The notes: generated by a model not told the origin, from the sequence alone. DNA of 48,464 bases from Gammaproteobacteria bacterium (GCA_029862045.1 JAOTYE010000025.1:1-48464); one strand, 5' to 3'. Positions 6,793-16,196 are shown, counted from the stretch's first letter. Numbers and translations are program-made.

Positions 6793-9270
6793 ATGAATAT
6801 TGCGCGGTTCATGTTCCGGCCACTCTATTGGCTGGCGGGAAAGCTGTTCGCCGTATGGGCACGGCCGGCGATTCAACCGGAATCGCCGGCTGAACTGATC
6901 ACTAGTGACAGTGCGGCCGTCTGCTATGTACTGGAAACAGGTGGTCTGGCCGATCTGCTCGCGCTCGAGCGTGCCTGCGCGCGGCATGGACTGCCATCCC
7001 CTAACGAGTCTTTTGAATTCTGCGGTGAACGTTTTTCGCGCCGCTTCGTCGTGCTGCGACCATCGCGCGGTTTCATATTTCGCCGTCCGTCAACGACCGG
7101 ATCGATACTATTGCGCAGCCTTGTTGATGCGGCTGAGAATAACAGTGAAGACCTGCTGTTGATCCCGGTCGCAATCTACTGGGGGCGCTCGCCCGACAAG
7201 GAGCGGTCGCTTCTCAAACTATTGTTCGCCGAGAACTGGGACGTCGCCGGGCGGACCCGGAAGTTCTTCGCGACGGTTTTGCATGGACGCAACACACTGT
7301 TGCGGTTCAGTCATGTACTGGCACTGAGTTCAATCGTTCAAAGTGGCCTCGAATCGCGGATTGCGTTTCGCAAGGTTTCCCGAATTCTGCGCGTACATTT
7401 TCGCCAGCGCCGTGCAGCGACTGTCGGGCCGGACCTCTCGCATCGGCGAACGATGTCCAGGCAGATCCTGCTCGCTCCAGGTGTTAGGCGTGCCATCGCA
7501 GCTGAGGCCGGGGATGACCCGGAGAAGCGTGAAGCGGCGGAACGCAAAGTGCACGAGTATGTTCAGGAGATTGCGGCGGATATTTCCTACCCGACGATTC
7601 GGGTCATTCTTCGCTTTCTGAGATGGCTATGGAACCGGATCTACGATGGCATCGAGCTCACACATATCGAGCGCTTGCGTGATGTTGCGAAGGAAAAGGT
7701 CATTGTCTACGCGCCGTGCCATCGGAGTCACTTCGACTACCTGTTGTTGAGCTACATCTGCTACGAGGAGGGGTTGCAGGTCCCACACATCGCGGCCGGC
7801 ATTAACCTCAACATGCCATTCGTCGGACCGATCCTGCGTCGGGGCGGCGCGTTCTTCCTGCGGCGCAGCTTTAAGGGCAACCGCCTGTATGCCACGGTAT
7901 TTGATGCGTATCTGTACCAGATTCTCGCGCGCGGCTATTCGATCGAGTACTTCGTCGAGGGCGGTCGCAGCCGCACCGGACGCTTGCTTAGACCCAAGGG
8001 CGGCTTGCTGGCGATGACCGTGAATTCCTACGTACAGGATCCGAAGCGCCCGATTGTGTTTGTGCCGATCTATTTTGGCTATGAAAAACTCATCGAGGGA
8101 GGCTCCTTCATCAGCGAACTCGGCGGTGCTGAAAAACAGAAGGAATCACTCTTTGGATTGATTCGTTCCGTGAAGTCGTTGCGCGAGAATTTCGGTCGCG
8201 TGTATGTGAATATCGGTGAGCCCATCGAGCTTGACGCGCTGCTCGACAATATCCGTCCCGACTGGCGACAATCCTCGGGCGGCGATAGCGAGCGCCCGGC
8301 GTGGCTGAACGAAGTCGTTGACAGGCTCGGACGGGATATCATGCGTGGCGTCAACTCGGCAGCGGCTGTGACACCCATCAGCCTGCTCGCCTACGTATTG
8401 CTTGCCACACCGCGACAGAAGATCGGTGCCGAGGAGCTGAAGTCACAGTTGCAGTTGAGTCTGGAACTGCTCGGACAATTTCGTTTCTCAGACTCGATGA
8501 CTTTGCCGGACATGAATACCGAGGAAATTATCGCTCACGGCGAGAAGCTCGATGTCATCAGCCGTACGACGCACCCGATGGGTGACGTCATACACATGAC
8601 CGAGAGTACGGCCGTGCTCATGACGTATTTTCGTAACAACATATTGCATTTGCTTGCGGTGCCCGCATCGGTTGCCTGTTGTTTCATCCAGGGCCGGCAG
8701 CTCGAACACGCCGAACTGCAGCGCTTGATCAGGCTGATATACCCGTTTATGCAGAAAGAGTTGTTTCTGCAGTGGGATGACGATGAAGTCGACGATGTCA
8801 CCACGACGGCCATCGAGACACTTGTCGATCATGGGCTACTGATGCGCGGCAAGCGCAAGTCGCTGCTTGAGCGGCCGCCAGATGGTTCGGCGCAAGCGTA
8901 TCAACTCATGATGCTCGGCCAGGCAATGGTACCTATGTTGCAACGATTCTATCTCGTGATCGCGATTCTCGTGCAACACGGGTCTGGAACACTGTCGCGC
9001 GTGCGGCTCGAGCGCATGTGCGAGTTGAGCGCCGAGCGATTGTCGATGATTTACGGGTTGCATTCGCCTGACTTCTTCAACAAAACGCTGTTTCACGATT
9101 TCATTCGCAAGCTGCAGGAGCAGGAAGTGTTGCGACGCAACGGCAACGGGTTGCTTGATTTCGACGAAGATGTCGTAGGCATAGGTGCGGACGCGCGATT
9201 AGTGCTCGGCGAAGAAATTCGCCACAGCATTCTGTCGTTGGCCGTTGCCGAGGATCAGGTCAACGTATGA
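6793..9270 (+). CDS. plsB: Glycerol-3-phosphate 1-O-acyltransferase PlsB
   Basis: First acylation step of phospholipid synthesis: acyl-ACP or acyl-CoA plus sn-glycerol-3-phosphate gives lysophosphatidate, at the inner membrane. The protein is 825 residues, close to the usual 800-830. Motif I, HRSHFD (310-315), holds the catalytic His/Asp. Block II-III is around GGAFFLRRSF (351-360) and motif FVEGGRSRTGR (387-397) binds glycerol phosphate. The N-terminal helical domain and long C-terminal domain are both present. The stop codon overlaps the trhO start (ATGA). Identification is confident. Confidence 0.97.
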   Translation: MNIARFMFRPLYWLAGKLFAVWARPAIQPESPAELITSDSAAVCYVLETGGLADLLALERACARHGLPSPNESFEFCGERFSRRFVVLRPSRGFIFRRPSTTGSILLRSLVDAAENNSEDLLLIPVAIYWGRSPDKERSLLKLLFAENWDVAGRTRKFFATVLHGRNTLLRFSHVLALSSIVQSGLESRIAFRKVSRILRVHFRQRRAATVGPDLSHRRTMSRQILLAPGVRRAIAAEAGDDPEKREAAERKVHEYVQEIAADISYPTIRVILRFLRWLWNRIYDGIELTHIERLRDVAKEKVIVYAPCHRSHFDYLLLSYICYEEGLQVPHIAAGINLNMPFVGPILRRGGAFFLRRSFKGNRLYATVFDAYLYQILARGYSIEYFVEGGRSRTGRLLRPKGGLLAMTVNSYVQDPKRPIVFVPIYFGYEKLIEGGSFISELGGAEKQKESLFGLIRSVKSLRENFGRVYVNIGEPIELDALLDNIRPDWRQSSGGDSERPAWLNEVVDRLGRDIMRGVNSAAAVTPISLLAYVLLATPRQKIGAEELKSQLQLSLELLGQFRFSDSMTLPDMNTEEIIAHGEKLDVISRTTHPMGDVIHMTESTAVLMTYFRNNILHLLAVPASVACCFIQGRQLEHAELQRLIRLIYPFMQKELFLQWDDDEVDDVTTTAIETLVDHGLLMRGKRKSLLERPPDGSAQAYQLMMLGQAMVPMLQRFYLVIAILVQHGSGTLSRVRLERMCELSAERLSMIYGLHSPDFFNKTLFHDFIRKLQEQEVLRRNGNGLLDFDEDVVGIGADARLVLGEEIRHSILSLAVAEDQVNV

Positions 9271-10172
9271 AGGTTGTTTCGTTCTACCGTTTCCTCGATC
9301 TGGCCGGGCCAGAGGAATTTGGAGACGATTTGCAGACAATCTGCGATGCGCAGGACCTGCTTGGAACCATTCTGGTCGCTGCGGAAGGATTTAACGCGAC
9401 GATCGCTGGACCTGAGGACTCGATCCGGGCTGTTTTGGCCTGGATCGAACGCAGACTGTCGTTGCGCGATGCGATCGAGGGCCGCTGGACCGAGGCCGTC
9501 GAGGCACCCTTCAGGCGGATGCGGGTGCGTCTCAAGAAGGAAATCGTCACGTTGGGCCGCCCCGACATTCTGCCGCACGAGAGGACTGGCACGTACGTGC
9601 CGCCGGAGCAGTGGAATGCACTGCTTGCGGACCCGGATGTCGTTGTCATCGACACTCGCAATCACTACGAAGTGGAGGTCGGCACCTTCCCGCGTGCGCT
9701 GGATCCGCAAACCGACAGTTTTCGGCAATTCCCGGAGTTCGCGAAAGAACTTGCAGAGACATCGAAGGACCGGCCGCTTGCGATGTTCTGCACCGGGGGC
9801 ATCCGCTGCGAGAAAGCGACGGCGTTGATGCTCGAGCTGGGTTTCGAGGAGGTGTACCACTTGCAGGGCGGTATTCTGAAGTATCTCGAGGACATGCCAC
9901 CCGAGCACAATCGCTGGAACGGCGAGTGCTTTGTCTTCGATACCCGCGTCGCTGTGGATCGTGATCTGGCCGAAGGCGGTTACGTCCAATGCCATGCTTG
10001 CCGCCGACCGCTGAGCACAAAGGACCTGGCCTCACCTGATTACCGCGAAGGCGTCTCCTGTCCGAACTGCATCAACGACCTCGACGAAGACAGAGAAGCA
10101 CGACTGCAGGAACGCCAACGCCAGGTCGAACTAGCGAGACAGCGAGGTGACACACACATTGGGCCCAAGTGA
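9267..10172 (+). CDS. trhO: tRNA uridine-34 hydroxylase TrhO (YceA), rhodanese family
   Basis: Oxygen-dependent hydroxylation of uridine 34 in tRNA, giving 5-hydroxyuridine, the precursor of cmo5U/mcmo5U. An N-terminal acylphosphatase-like domain (1-95) precedes a rhodanese domain with the active-site loop FCTGGIRCEKA (cysteines 175 and 181). The C-terminus has a CxxC pair-type zinc-like tail (QCHAC ... SCPNC), as in the family. At 301 residues the length is normal. It overlaps the end of plsB by 4 nt. Downstream is a hairpin repeat. Confidence 0.95.
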   Translation: MKVVSFYRFLDLAGPEEFGDDLQTICDAQDLLGTILVAAEGFNATIAGPEDSIRAVLAWIERRLSLRDAIEGRWTEAVEAPFRRMRVRLKKEIVTLGRPDILPHERTGTYVPPEQWNALLADPDVVVIDTRNHYEVEVGTFPRALDPQTDSFRQFPEFAKELAETSKDRPLAMFCTGGIRCEKATALMLELGFEEVYHLQGGILKYLEDMPPEHNRWNGECFVFDTRVAVDRDLAEGGYVQCHACRRPLSTKDLASPDYREGVSCPNCINDLDEDREARLQERQRQVELARQRGDTHIGPK

Positions 10173-10182
10173 GGCGTGTGGT

Positions 10183-10245
10183 CTGGACGGTGTTCATGTG
10201 AAGTAAAGCGCAGCGCAGCGAGCCATGAATATGAACACCGTCCAG
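10183..10245 (+). repeat. Interspersed hairpin repeat, copy 1
   Basis: A perfect 15-bp stem (10183-10197 with 10231-10245) encloses a 33-nt loop. The loop contains the core AAGTAAAGCGCAGCG, then C, then AGCGAGCCATG. The same core occurs at 12021-12047 and, reversed, at 15407-15433, each time inside a stem of different sequence. It lies between the convergent ends of trhO and the DUF465 gene and may act as a bidirectional 3' end or terminator. There is no T tract. Confidence 0.85.
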
Positions 10246-10257
10246 GGCGCGCGCCGC

Positions 10258-10473
10258 TCAAGCGTCCAAATCTGGAATCAACTCGCTTTCGAGCGAAGCG
10301 ATCATATCTTTGATCAACAGTTTGCGTTTTTTCAGGCGGCGAATTCGCAACTGATCGACCATCGGGTCGTGTTGCAGTCGATCGATCAGGTAGTCGAGGT
10401 CACGGTGACTGACGCGCAATTCGCGTAGTCTCTCGAGGTTCTTGAAGGACTCAGTATCGACTTTGTCGGTCAT
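10258..10473 (-). CDS. DUF465 / YdcH family protein
   Basis: A 71-residue, charged, all-helical protein with the DUF465 pattern HRDLDYLIDRLQHDP...LKKRKLLIKDMI. Family members such as E. coli YdcH are small cytoplasmic coiled-coil proteins with no established function. It starts 11 bases downstream of the cysQ stop on the same strand, so the two probably form an operon. It converges with trhO across hairpin repeat copy 1. Confidence 0.88.
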   Translation of the reverse strand: MTDKVDTESFKNLERLRELRVSHRDLDYLIDRLQHDPMVDQLRIRRLKKRKLLIKDMIASLESELIPDLDA

Positions 10474-10484
10474 TGCTACCCATG

Positions 10485-11285
10485 CTACGCGTCGCTTGCA
10501 AGCAGTTCCAGCCAGTCATGATCGCGCGGGCCGATAACGACAAACCAGGGGTTCAGAATATCGGATTTAGCGTTATAAGACAGTGGCTTACCGTCAAGCT
10601 CGAGGACTTTTCCGCCCGCCTGTTCGACGACGCTTTGGGCTGCGGCAGTGTCCCACTCAGAGGTCGGGCCAAGGCGCGGGTAGATGTCAGCGCGCCCTTC
10701 GGCGACGACACAGAATTTCAATGAGCTACCCATTGCGAGCATATCCGATTCGCCGACCTTCTCAAGAAATGCGTCGAGACTCGAGCCTCGGTGGGAACGG
10801 CTGCCGACAATGCGAACAGGATGGCCACTGGACTCGGCAACGCGAATCGCTGTACGCGAACCGCTGTCACGCAGCTCAGCGCCATGGCCCTCGCAGCCAG
10901 TGTAGGTCCTGTCCTGAACAGGAACGTGCACGACACCAAATACGGGTCGGTTCGATTCAATGAGCGCGATGTTGACTGTGAACTCACCGTTGCGATTGAC
11001 GAATTCCTTGGTACCGTCGAGCGGGTCAATCAGCCAGTATCGTTGCCATTGGCCGCGCTCTTCAAAAGGCGGCAGACCCTCTTCCTCGGAGATAATCGGG
11101 ATGTCCGGCGTCAGCTCTTCGAGTCCCGCGACGATACACCGGTGCGAGGCGAGGTCCGCCTGTGTCAGCGGCGACTCGTCGACTTTGCTTTGAACGTCGA
11201 AATCGGTGGCGTAGACTTCGAGGATCGCCCGGCCAGCAACGACGGCGAGGGCAACGACAGGTTCAATCAGTTCCTTGAGGTTCAT
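10485..11285 (-). CDS. cysQ: 3'(2'),5'-bisphosphate nucleotidase CysQ
   Basis: Hydrolyses 3'-phosphoadenosine 5'-phosphate to AMP, clearing the by-product of sulfate assimilation. It is a Mg2+-dependent, Li+-sensitive inositol-monophosphatase-fold enzyme. The metal ligands are visible as EEEG (67-70), DPLDGT (87-92) and WDTAA (211-215). At 266 residues it is the usual length. It is divergent from yrfG with 42 bases between the starts and sits upstream of the DUF465 gene. Confidence 0.93.
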   Translation of the reverse strand: MNLKELIEPVVALAVVAGRAILEVYATDFDVQSKVDESPLTQADLASHRCIVAGLEELTPDIPIISEEEGLPPFEERGQWQRYWLIDPLDGTKEFVNRNGEFTVNIALIESNRPVFGVVHVPVQDRTYTGCEGHGAELRDSGSRTAIRVAESSGHPVRIVGSRSHRGSSLDAFLEKVGESDMLAMGSSLKFCVVAEGRADIYPRLGPTSEWDTAAAQSVVEQAGGKVLELDGKPLSYNAKSDILNPWFVVIGPRDHDWLELLASDA

Positions 11286-11327
11286 GGGGATTTCCGGACG
11301 TGCAAACAGGGCGCGCAGTATAAAGCA

Positions 11328-12026
11328 GTGACATTCGATCCCAAAACAGCCATCGATCGTTGCGAGACGCTAATGCTCGATATGGATGGCACGATTCTCG
11401 ATCTCGCATTCGACAACTATGTCTGGAAGCAGCTAGTCCCGGAGCGATACGCCATCCATAATGGCCTTGCTTACGAGACGGCGCGAGACCGGCTGTTCGC
11501 GAAGTATGCAGCCATACAAGGTGATCTGGAATGGTATTGCCTCGATCACTGGAGCGAGCGGCTCGGTTTTGACGTTCTGCAACTGCACCACGATGTGCAT
11601 CAGCGCATCGACTACTTGCCCGGGGCAAGGGCATTTCTGGAGCGCGTCCGCGATATGGACATCAAGGTTCTGCTGGTCACCAATTCGCACCCCGACACGC
11701 TTACGCTCAAGGAAGAGACGACGGGTTTTTCCGGCTTTTTTGACGGTATTTACAGCGCGCACACGCTCGGTTTTGCCAAAGAACGCCAGGAATTTTGGAA
11801 AATATTGCAGGAGAAGGAGGGCTTTGAGCCGAAATCGACGGTGTTTGTCGACGACACTGAGCCGGTCTTGCGCAGTGCTGACGCATACGGCATCGACATG
11901 CTCGTGACCATAACGCGTCCTGACACATCCGAACCGATGCGAGGGAGTCCGGAATTCGCCGCTGTTGAGGGAGTTGCCGAGTTGTTAACAGATGGTGGCG
12001 GGCCGGGCGTTGTTCATCGGAAGTAA
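11328..12026 (+). CDS. yrfG: GMP/IMP nucleotidase YrfG-like HAD hydrolase
   Basis: A 232-residue HAD-superfamily phosphatase. Motif I is LDMDGTILDLAFDN (nucleophile Asp18, Asp20). The following LAFDNYVWKQLVPE block is diagnostic of YrfG purine 5'-nucleotidases. Motif II is VTNSH and motif III FVDDTE. I chose GTG at 11328 from alignment with YrfG N-termini; the ribosome site is weak. The last 12 codons run into hairpin repeat copy 2, whose conserved core GAAGTAA supplies the stop codon, so the C-terminal tail (GGGPGVVHRK) is repeat-derived. Confidence 0.88.
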   Translation: MTFDPKTAIDRCETLMLDMDGTILDLAFDNYVWKQLVPERYAIHNGLAYETARDRLFAKYAAIQGDLEWYCLDHWSERLGFDVLQLHHDVHQRIDYLPGARAFLERVRDMDIKVLLVTNSHPDTLTLKEETTGFSGFFDGIYSAHTLGFAKERQEFWKILQEKEGFEPKSTVFVDDTEPVLRSADAYGIDMLVTITRPDTSEPMRGSPEFAAVEGVAELLTDGGGPGVVHRK

Positions 12027-12074
12027 AGCGCAGCGCAGCGAGCCATGCAGATGGGCAATGCCCGGCCCGCCGCT
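11994..12074 (+). repeat. Interspersed hairpin repeat, copy 2
   Basis: A 24-bp stem (11994-12017 with 12051-12074) pairs completely if five G-U wobbles in plus-strand RNA are allowed. The loop holds the core AAGTAAAGCGCAGCG, C, AGCGAGCCATG (12021-12047). It covers the last codons of yrfG, supplies its TAA stop, and ends 3 bases before the rhlB stop on the other strand. Confidence 0.85.
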
Positions 12075-12076
12075 TT

Positions 12077-13348
12077 CTATGATCTCCGCGGTGGTCGCCG
12101 CCGCGACCCGCTCTTATTCCCGCCTTGCCTGTTCCGCGGTCCGGACTGGCTCCTGGGTTTCGGTTTGGGCTTGATCAGCTCCGGCAGCAATGCCAGGTCG
12201 TATTTTGCGACCGGAATCTTGTGCCCGATGAAGTTTTCGATGTCGGGTAACGACGCCGCATACGTCTCGCAACCAAAACTGATCGCATCGCCTGCCGCGC
12301 CCGCACGGGCCGTGCGACCGATGCGATGCACGTAGTCCTCGGAGTCCTGCGGCAGATCGTAGTTGATCACGTACAGCACGTCGGGAATGTGCAATCCGCG
12401 CGATGCGACGTCGGTGCCGATCAGAACCTGAAGTTCGCCGCTTTGGAATTGCATCAGCATGCGCAAGCGTTTCTTCTGTGGTACGTCGCCTGATATGGCT
12501 TTGGCATGCACGCCATTGGCTTCGAGATATGCTTCGACGCGTTCCGCCTGGCGCTTCATGTTGACGAAAACCATGATTCGCCCGGCACCCATTTCGCGAA
12601 TCAAGCCCACAAGTAGCGGCATTTTCTCCTCGTTCGACGGAAAGAAGATCGCCTGGCGTACGCGGTCGGCGGTTATTTTGTCAGGCTCGATACGAACGAG
12701 TTCGGGCTCATTCATGTGCTCGTAGGCGAGTTCCATGACACGCTGTGACAGCGTTGCCGAAAACAGCATGTTCAATCGCTTGTCGGGCGGCGGCAGCTTG
12801 CGCAACAAATAGCGAATGTCCTTGATGAAGCCAAGATCGAACATGCGATCCGCTTCATCGAGCACTGCGACTTCCACCTGGTCGAGCTTGAAAACGCCCT
12901 GCTTGAAGTAGTCGATAATGCGACCCGGTGTACCGATCAGGATGTCGATACCGTCCCCAATCGTGCGCCGCTGTTTCTCGTAGTCGGTACCGCCAAACGC
13001 GACGCCGATCTTGAAACCGGTATGTTTGCCAAGTTGCTCGGCATCGTTTGCTATCTGCACCGCGAGTTCACGGGTCGGCGCCAGCATAAAGGCCCGCGGT
13101 TGTTTCTTCTGATCTGCGGCCGGTTCTGAGGCCAGCATTTTCTCAAACGTGGCGACCAGGAATGCGGCCGTCTTGCCGGTGCCGGTCTGTGCCTGGCCCG
13201 CAACATCACGAGGCTCGAGCGCAATTGGCAGAGTACTGGCCTGAATCGGCGTACAAAACTCAAAACCGGCATCACGGATGCCCGCCCGCACACTGTCCTG
13301 CAGCGTAAGGGAGTCAAATCTGAGGTCGCTCAGATGGTTATCTGCCAT
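12077..13348 (-). CDS. rhlB: DEAD-box ATP-dependent RNA helicase RhlB
   Basis: An RNA helicase that in E. coli is part of the RNA degradosome. The Q motif (FCTPIQ, 31-36), Walker A AQTGTGKT (53-60), PTRELA, DEAD (164-167) and SAT are present, and the helicase C-terminal domain ends in HRIGRTARAG. The tail after about residue 385 is basic and disordered (PKPRSQSGPRNRQGGNKSGSRRRPPRR), suited to RNA binding. The divergent arrangement with trxA-rho matches the gammaproteobacterial rhlB locus, which favours RhlB over RhlE/SrmB. Length is 423 residues. Confidence 0.92.
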   Translation of the reverse strand: MADNHLSDLRFDSLTLQDSVRAGIRDAGFEFCTPIQASTLPIALEPRDVAGQAQTGTGKTAAFLVATFEKMLASEPAADQKKQPRAFMLAPTRELAVQIANDAEQLGKHTGFKIGVAFGGTDYEKQRRTIGDGIDILIGTPGRIIDYFKQGVFKLDQVEVAVLDEADRMFDLGFIKDIRYLLRKLPPPDKRLNMLFSATLSQRVMELAYEHMNEPELVRIEPDKITADRVRQAIFFPSNEEKMPLLVGLIREMGAGRIMVFVNMKRQAERVEAYLEANGVHAKAISGDVPQKKRLRMLMQFQSGELQVLIGTDVASRGLHIPDVLYVINYDLPQDSEDYVHRIGRTARAGAAGDAISFGCETYAASLPDIENFIGHKIPVAKYDLALLPELIKPKPKPRSQSGPRNRQGGNKSGSRRRPPRRS

Positions 13349-13620
13349 GATTCGGGGGCCACAAAAAGTGCATTAAAAGCTTGCAAAATGCCTCGTGACG
13401 CGTTCAAATTGGTTCAATACCGACGCGACAATCGTCGCACCTGCCAGTTTCGCAATCATCGATTCATCAAAGAAGCCGGAATTAGTCGGCAACAAAGCTG
13501 CGACATATTGCCTGAAGTATCGGGCAGCGTCATCCATTTTATAGTGTTCGTTCTCCGCCAGCAGCGGCAACGGGCAGACCAGCATCCAAACAGACCATGC
13601 AAATGTGGAGGAAGTAGCCG

Positions 13621-13947
13621 GTGAGCGACAATATCGTGCACACCAATGACGGTGATTTTGAGGCTGATGTACTTAATTCTGACAAGCCCGCCCTGGTCGA
13701 TTTCTGGGCCGAGTGGTGTGGTCCCTGCAAAATGATCGCCCCGATTCTCGATGAAGCGGCCAGCGAGTACGCCGACAAAATGTCCGTCGTCAAATTGAAC
13801 GTCGATGAGAGCCCGAACACAGCACAGAAGTTCGGCATACGCAGCATTCCGACGCTTATGTTATTTAAAGATGGTGCCGTGCAGGCACAAAAACTCGGTG
13901 CGATGTCAAAATCGCAACTAATCGAATTCCTGGACACTAATCTGTGA
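13621..13947 (+). CDS. trxA: Thioredoxin 1
   Basis: Cytoplasmic protein-disulfide reductase of 108 residues. The active site is WCGPC (32-36), with the cis-Pro loop SIPT. It starts at GTG 13621, with GGAGGAA about seven bases upstream. The stop codon overlaps the rho GTG by 4 nt. The 272-bp region between rhlB and trxA must hold both divergent promoters; I see no convincing -35/-10 pair. Confidence 0.97.
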   Translation: MSDNIVHTNDGDFEADVLNSDKPALVDFWAEWCGPCKMIAPILDEAASEYADKMSVVKLNVDESPNTAQKFGIRSIPTLMLFKDGAVQAQKLGAMSKSQLIEFLDTNL

Positions 13948-15374
13948 GAGGGTACTTGGGTAATCAAACGAAAAGCCGACCGCAAAAGTCAGGCAACAAA
14001 AGTAAGGGCAACCCGAATCGACGCCGCCGTCGCCGGTCGCCGCAAGGCGACTATCCGGATGACGATGGCAATCTCGAGGTAATTTCGCCCGAACAGCTCG
14101 AACAGAGCAAAAACATCATGAACCTGACCGAGCTCAAGAGCCGGCCGGCCGCTGACCTGGTCGAGCTGGGTCAAACGCTCGGACTCGATGATCTTGCACG
14201 CCACCGCAAGCAGGAGATCATATTTTCGATACTCAAGGCGCATGCGAAAAACGGCGAAGACATATACGGCGACGGCGTACTTGAAATCCTGCAGGACGGA
14301 TTCGGCTTTCTGCGTTCGTCTGACGGGTCTTATCTGGCGGGTCCGGACGACATATACGTCAGTCCGAGCCAGATTCGGCGCTTCGCGCTGCGAACCGGCG
14401 ACACTGTCTCAGGCCTGATTCGACCGCCGAAGGATGGCGAACGTTATTTTGCCCTGCTTAAAGTCGGGCAGATCAATCACGACTCGCCCGAGAACGCGCG
14501 TACCAAGGTTCTGTTCGAGAATCTGACGCCGCTGTTCCCGACCGAACGCCTGCCGCTCGAACAGGGCAATGGCAGCACCGAGGATCTGACGGCACGTATC
14601 ATCGACCTGGTGGCACCAATCGGCAAAGGCCAGCGCGGCCTGATCGTCTCGCCACCGAAAGCCGGTAAGACGATGTTGCTGCAGAACATGGCGTCAGCAA
14701 TCTGTGCGAATTCCCCGGACGTGGATCTCATCGTGTTGCTCATCGACGAGCGGCCCGAGGAAGTCACCGAGATGGAACGCACGGTGCGCGGTGAAGTTGT
14801 TTCGTCGACTTTTGACGAACCGGCAAGTCGTCACGTGCAGGTCGCCGAGATGGTAATCGAGAAAGCGAAGCGTCTTGTCGAGCATAAGCGCGACGTTGTT
14901 ATTCTCCTGGACTCGATCACACGTCTCGCACGCGCTTATAACACCGTTGTTCCGTCATCGGGCAAGGTACTCACTGGCGGTGTGGATGCCAACGCATTGC
15001 ACCGGCCCAAGAGATTCTTCGGCGCGGCACGCAACATCGAAGAAGGCGGCAGCCTGACCATTCTCGCGACGGCGCTTGTCGACACGGGATCGAAGATGGA
15101 CGAAGTCATCTACGAGGAATTCAAGGGCACCGGCAATATGGAGATCCACCTGGATCGCCGCATTTCCGAGAAACGCGTATTCCCGGCGATCAATATCAAT
15201 CGCTCCGGTACGCGAAAAGAAGAACTGCTGACGGTTCCCGAGGAGCTGCAGAAGATGTGGGTGCTGCGCAAGGTGCTGCATCCGATGGACGAGCTGGCGG
15301 CCGTCGAGTTCCTACTTAACAAAATGCAGGATACGAAGACCAACGCCCAGTTCTTCGAGGCCATGAAGCGGTAA
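13944..15374 (+). CDS. rho: Transcription termination factor Rho
   Basis: Hexameric RNA-dependent ATPase that terminates transcription. The canonical Rho start MNLTELK lies at residue 59 (14118). The upstream frame is open back to a GTG that overlaps the trxA stop and encodes a basic, disordered extension with an RRRRRRS run. N-terminal RNA-binding domain: YGDGVLEIL...GFGFLR. Walker A: SPPKAGKT. Walker [10 protein letters not shown]. The Q/R loops around GGVDANAL are intact. No ribosome site decides between the two starts. The coupled long form is annotated because its codon usage looks coding, but a 417-residue form from 14118 is possible. Confidence 0.95.
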   Translation: MRGYLGNQTKSRPQKSGNKSKGNPNRRRRRRSPQGDYPDDDGNLEVISPEQLEQSKNIMNLTELKSRPAADLVELGQTLGLDDLARHRKQEIIFSILKAHAKNGEDIYGDGVLEILQDGFGFLRSSDGSYLAGPDDIYVSPSQIRRFALRTGDTVSGLIRPPKDGERYFALLKVGQINHDSPENARTKVLFENLTPLFPTERLPLEQGNGSTEDLTARIIDLVAPIGKGQRGLIVSPPKAGKTMLLQNMASAICANSPDVDLIVLLIDERPEEVTEMERTVRGEVVSSTFDEPASRHVQVAEMVIEKAKRLVEHKRDVVILLDSITRLARAYNTVVPSSGKVLTGGVDANALHRPKRFFGAARNIEEGGSLTILATALVDTGSKMDEVIYEEFKGTGNMEIHLDRRISEKRVFPAININRSGTRKEELLTVPEELQKMWVLRKVLHPMDELAAVEFLLNKMQDTKTNAQFFEAMKR

Positions 15375-15385
15375 TACAACCAGCA

Positions 15386-15452
15386 GACGGCACATTTGCT
15401 GCCGTCATGGCTCGCTTCGCTGCGCTTTACTTGCGGCAACAAACATACCGTC
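15386..15452 (-). repeat. Interspersed hairpin repeat, copy 3 (reverse orientation)
   Basis: The stem pairs 15386-15404 with 15434-15452 (19 pairs). Four pairs are C/A or A/C on the plus strand and become G-U wobbles only in minus-strand RNA, which is also the orientation of the conserved loop core (15407-15433, one C-to-A change). It lies just after the rho stop codon. Confidence 0.85.
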
Positions 15453-15575
15453 CGCCGCCCCTATGCGGTTTTCGGGGCCTGTGTAACCGTTTCCCGGTGA
15501 CCGGCGTAAAATAAACGCGACCGATTTTTCCGCGCCTGCCCGTCTAATTGGGCAGGTGCTGGGAGAATGGACGCT

Positions 15576-16196
15576 ATGCCGGTTTATCTTGACGACAAAA
15601 GGCTTGTAAAACAGTTACTTGCGGGTGACCAAAGAGCCTTTGATCGCTTTTTTGAGGACAACTTCGCGAGACTCTATCGATTCGCCATCGTGCGACTGAG
15701 TGACGATCCGGAGGGCGCGCGCGAGGTTGTGCAGATCACGCTGACCCGCGCTGTCCGAAAAATGCATACCTTTCGTGCCGAGTCGGCACTTTTTACCTGG
15801 TTATGCGCGATTTGTCGCAACGAGATCAGCGACTGGCTGACCCGCCAGGGGCGATACAGAGACCACATCGTGCTGGTCGAAGATCTTCCCGAGATACAGG
15901 CTGCGGTCGATTCCTTCCAGGCACCCATTGAAGATAGCCCCGAGCGGCATTACCAACGAGTCGAGGCATTGCGCCTGATTCAGGTTGCGCTCGATCGGCT
16001 ACCCGCCAAATACGGCAATGTACTGGAGTGGAAATACGTTGAGGGTCATTCGGTGATAGAGATATCGGCACGACTGGAAATCGGTACGGAGGCGACACAA
16101 TCGTTGCTCGCAAGAGCGAAGCGCGCGTTTGCCGATGTTTACAGCACCTTGAACGGAGCCCTGAACGATCAGGCAGAAGGATTGGTGCAATCATGA
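15576..16196 (+). CDS. ECF-type RNA polymerase sigma factor
   Basis: A 206-residue sigma-70 family protein with region 2 (LYRFAIVRLSDDPEGAREVVQITLTRAVRKMHTF ... WLCAICRNEISD) and region 4 (ALDRLPAKYGNVLEWKYVEGHSVIEISARLEIGTEATQSLLARAKRAF). ATG 15576 is chosen because GGGAGA ends nine bases upstream; the in-frame ATG 15567 abuts that sequence and is less likely. Its stop overlaps the anti-sigma gene start (ATGA). Together with the FecR-like protein and TonB receptor it forms a cell-surface signalling unit, so it probably transcribes the downstream receptor gene. Confidence 0.92.
   Translation: MPVYLDDKRLVKQLLAGDQRAFDRFFEDNFARLYRFAIVRLSDDPEGAREVVQITLTRAVRKMHTFRAESALFTWLCAICRNEISDWLTRQGRYRDHIVLVEDLPEIQAAVDSFQAPIEDSPERHYQRVEALRLIQVALDRLPAKYGNVLEWKYVEGHSVIEISARLEIGTEATQSLLARAKRAFADVYSTLNGALNDQAEGLVQS

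Noticed and set aside
13334..13624. Open frames on both strands between rhlB and trxA (13334-13624 plus; 13373-13585 minus)
   Set aside because: They overlap each other and the required divergent promoter region, lack good ribosome sites and resemble no family.
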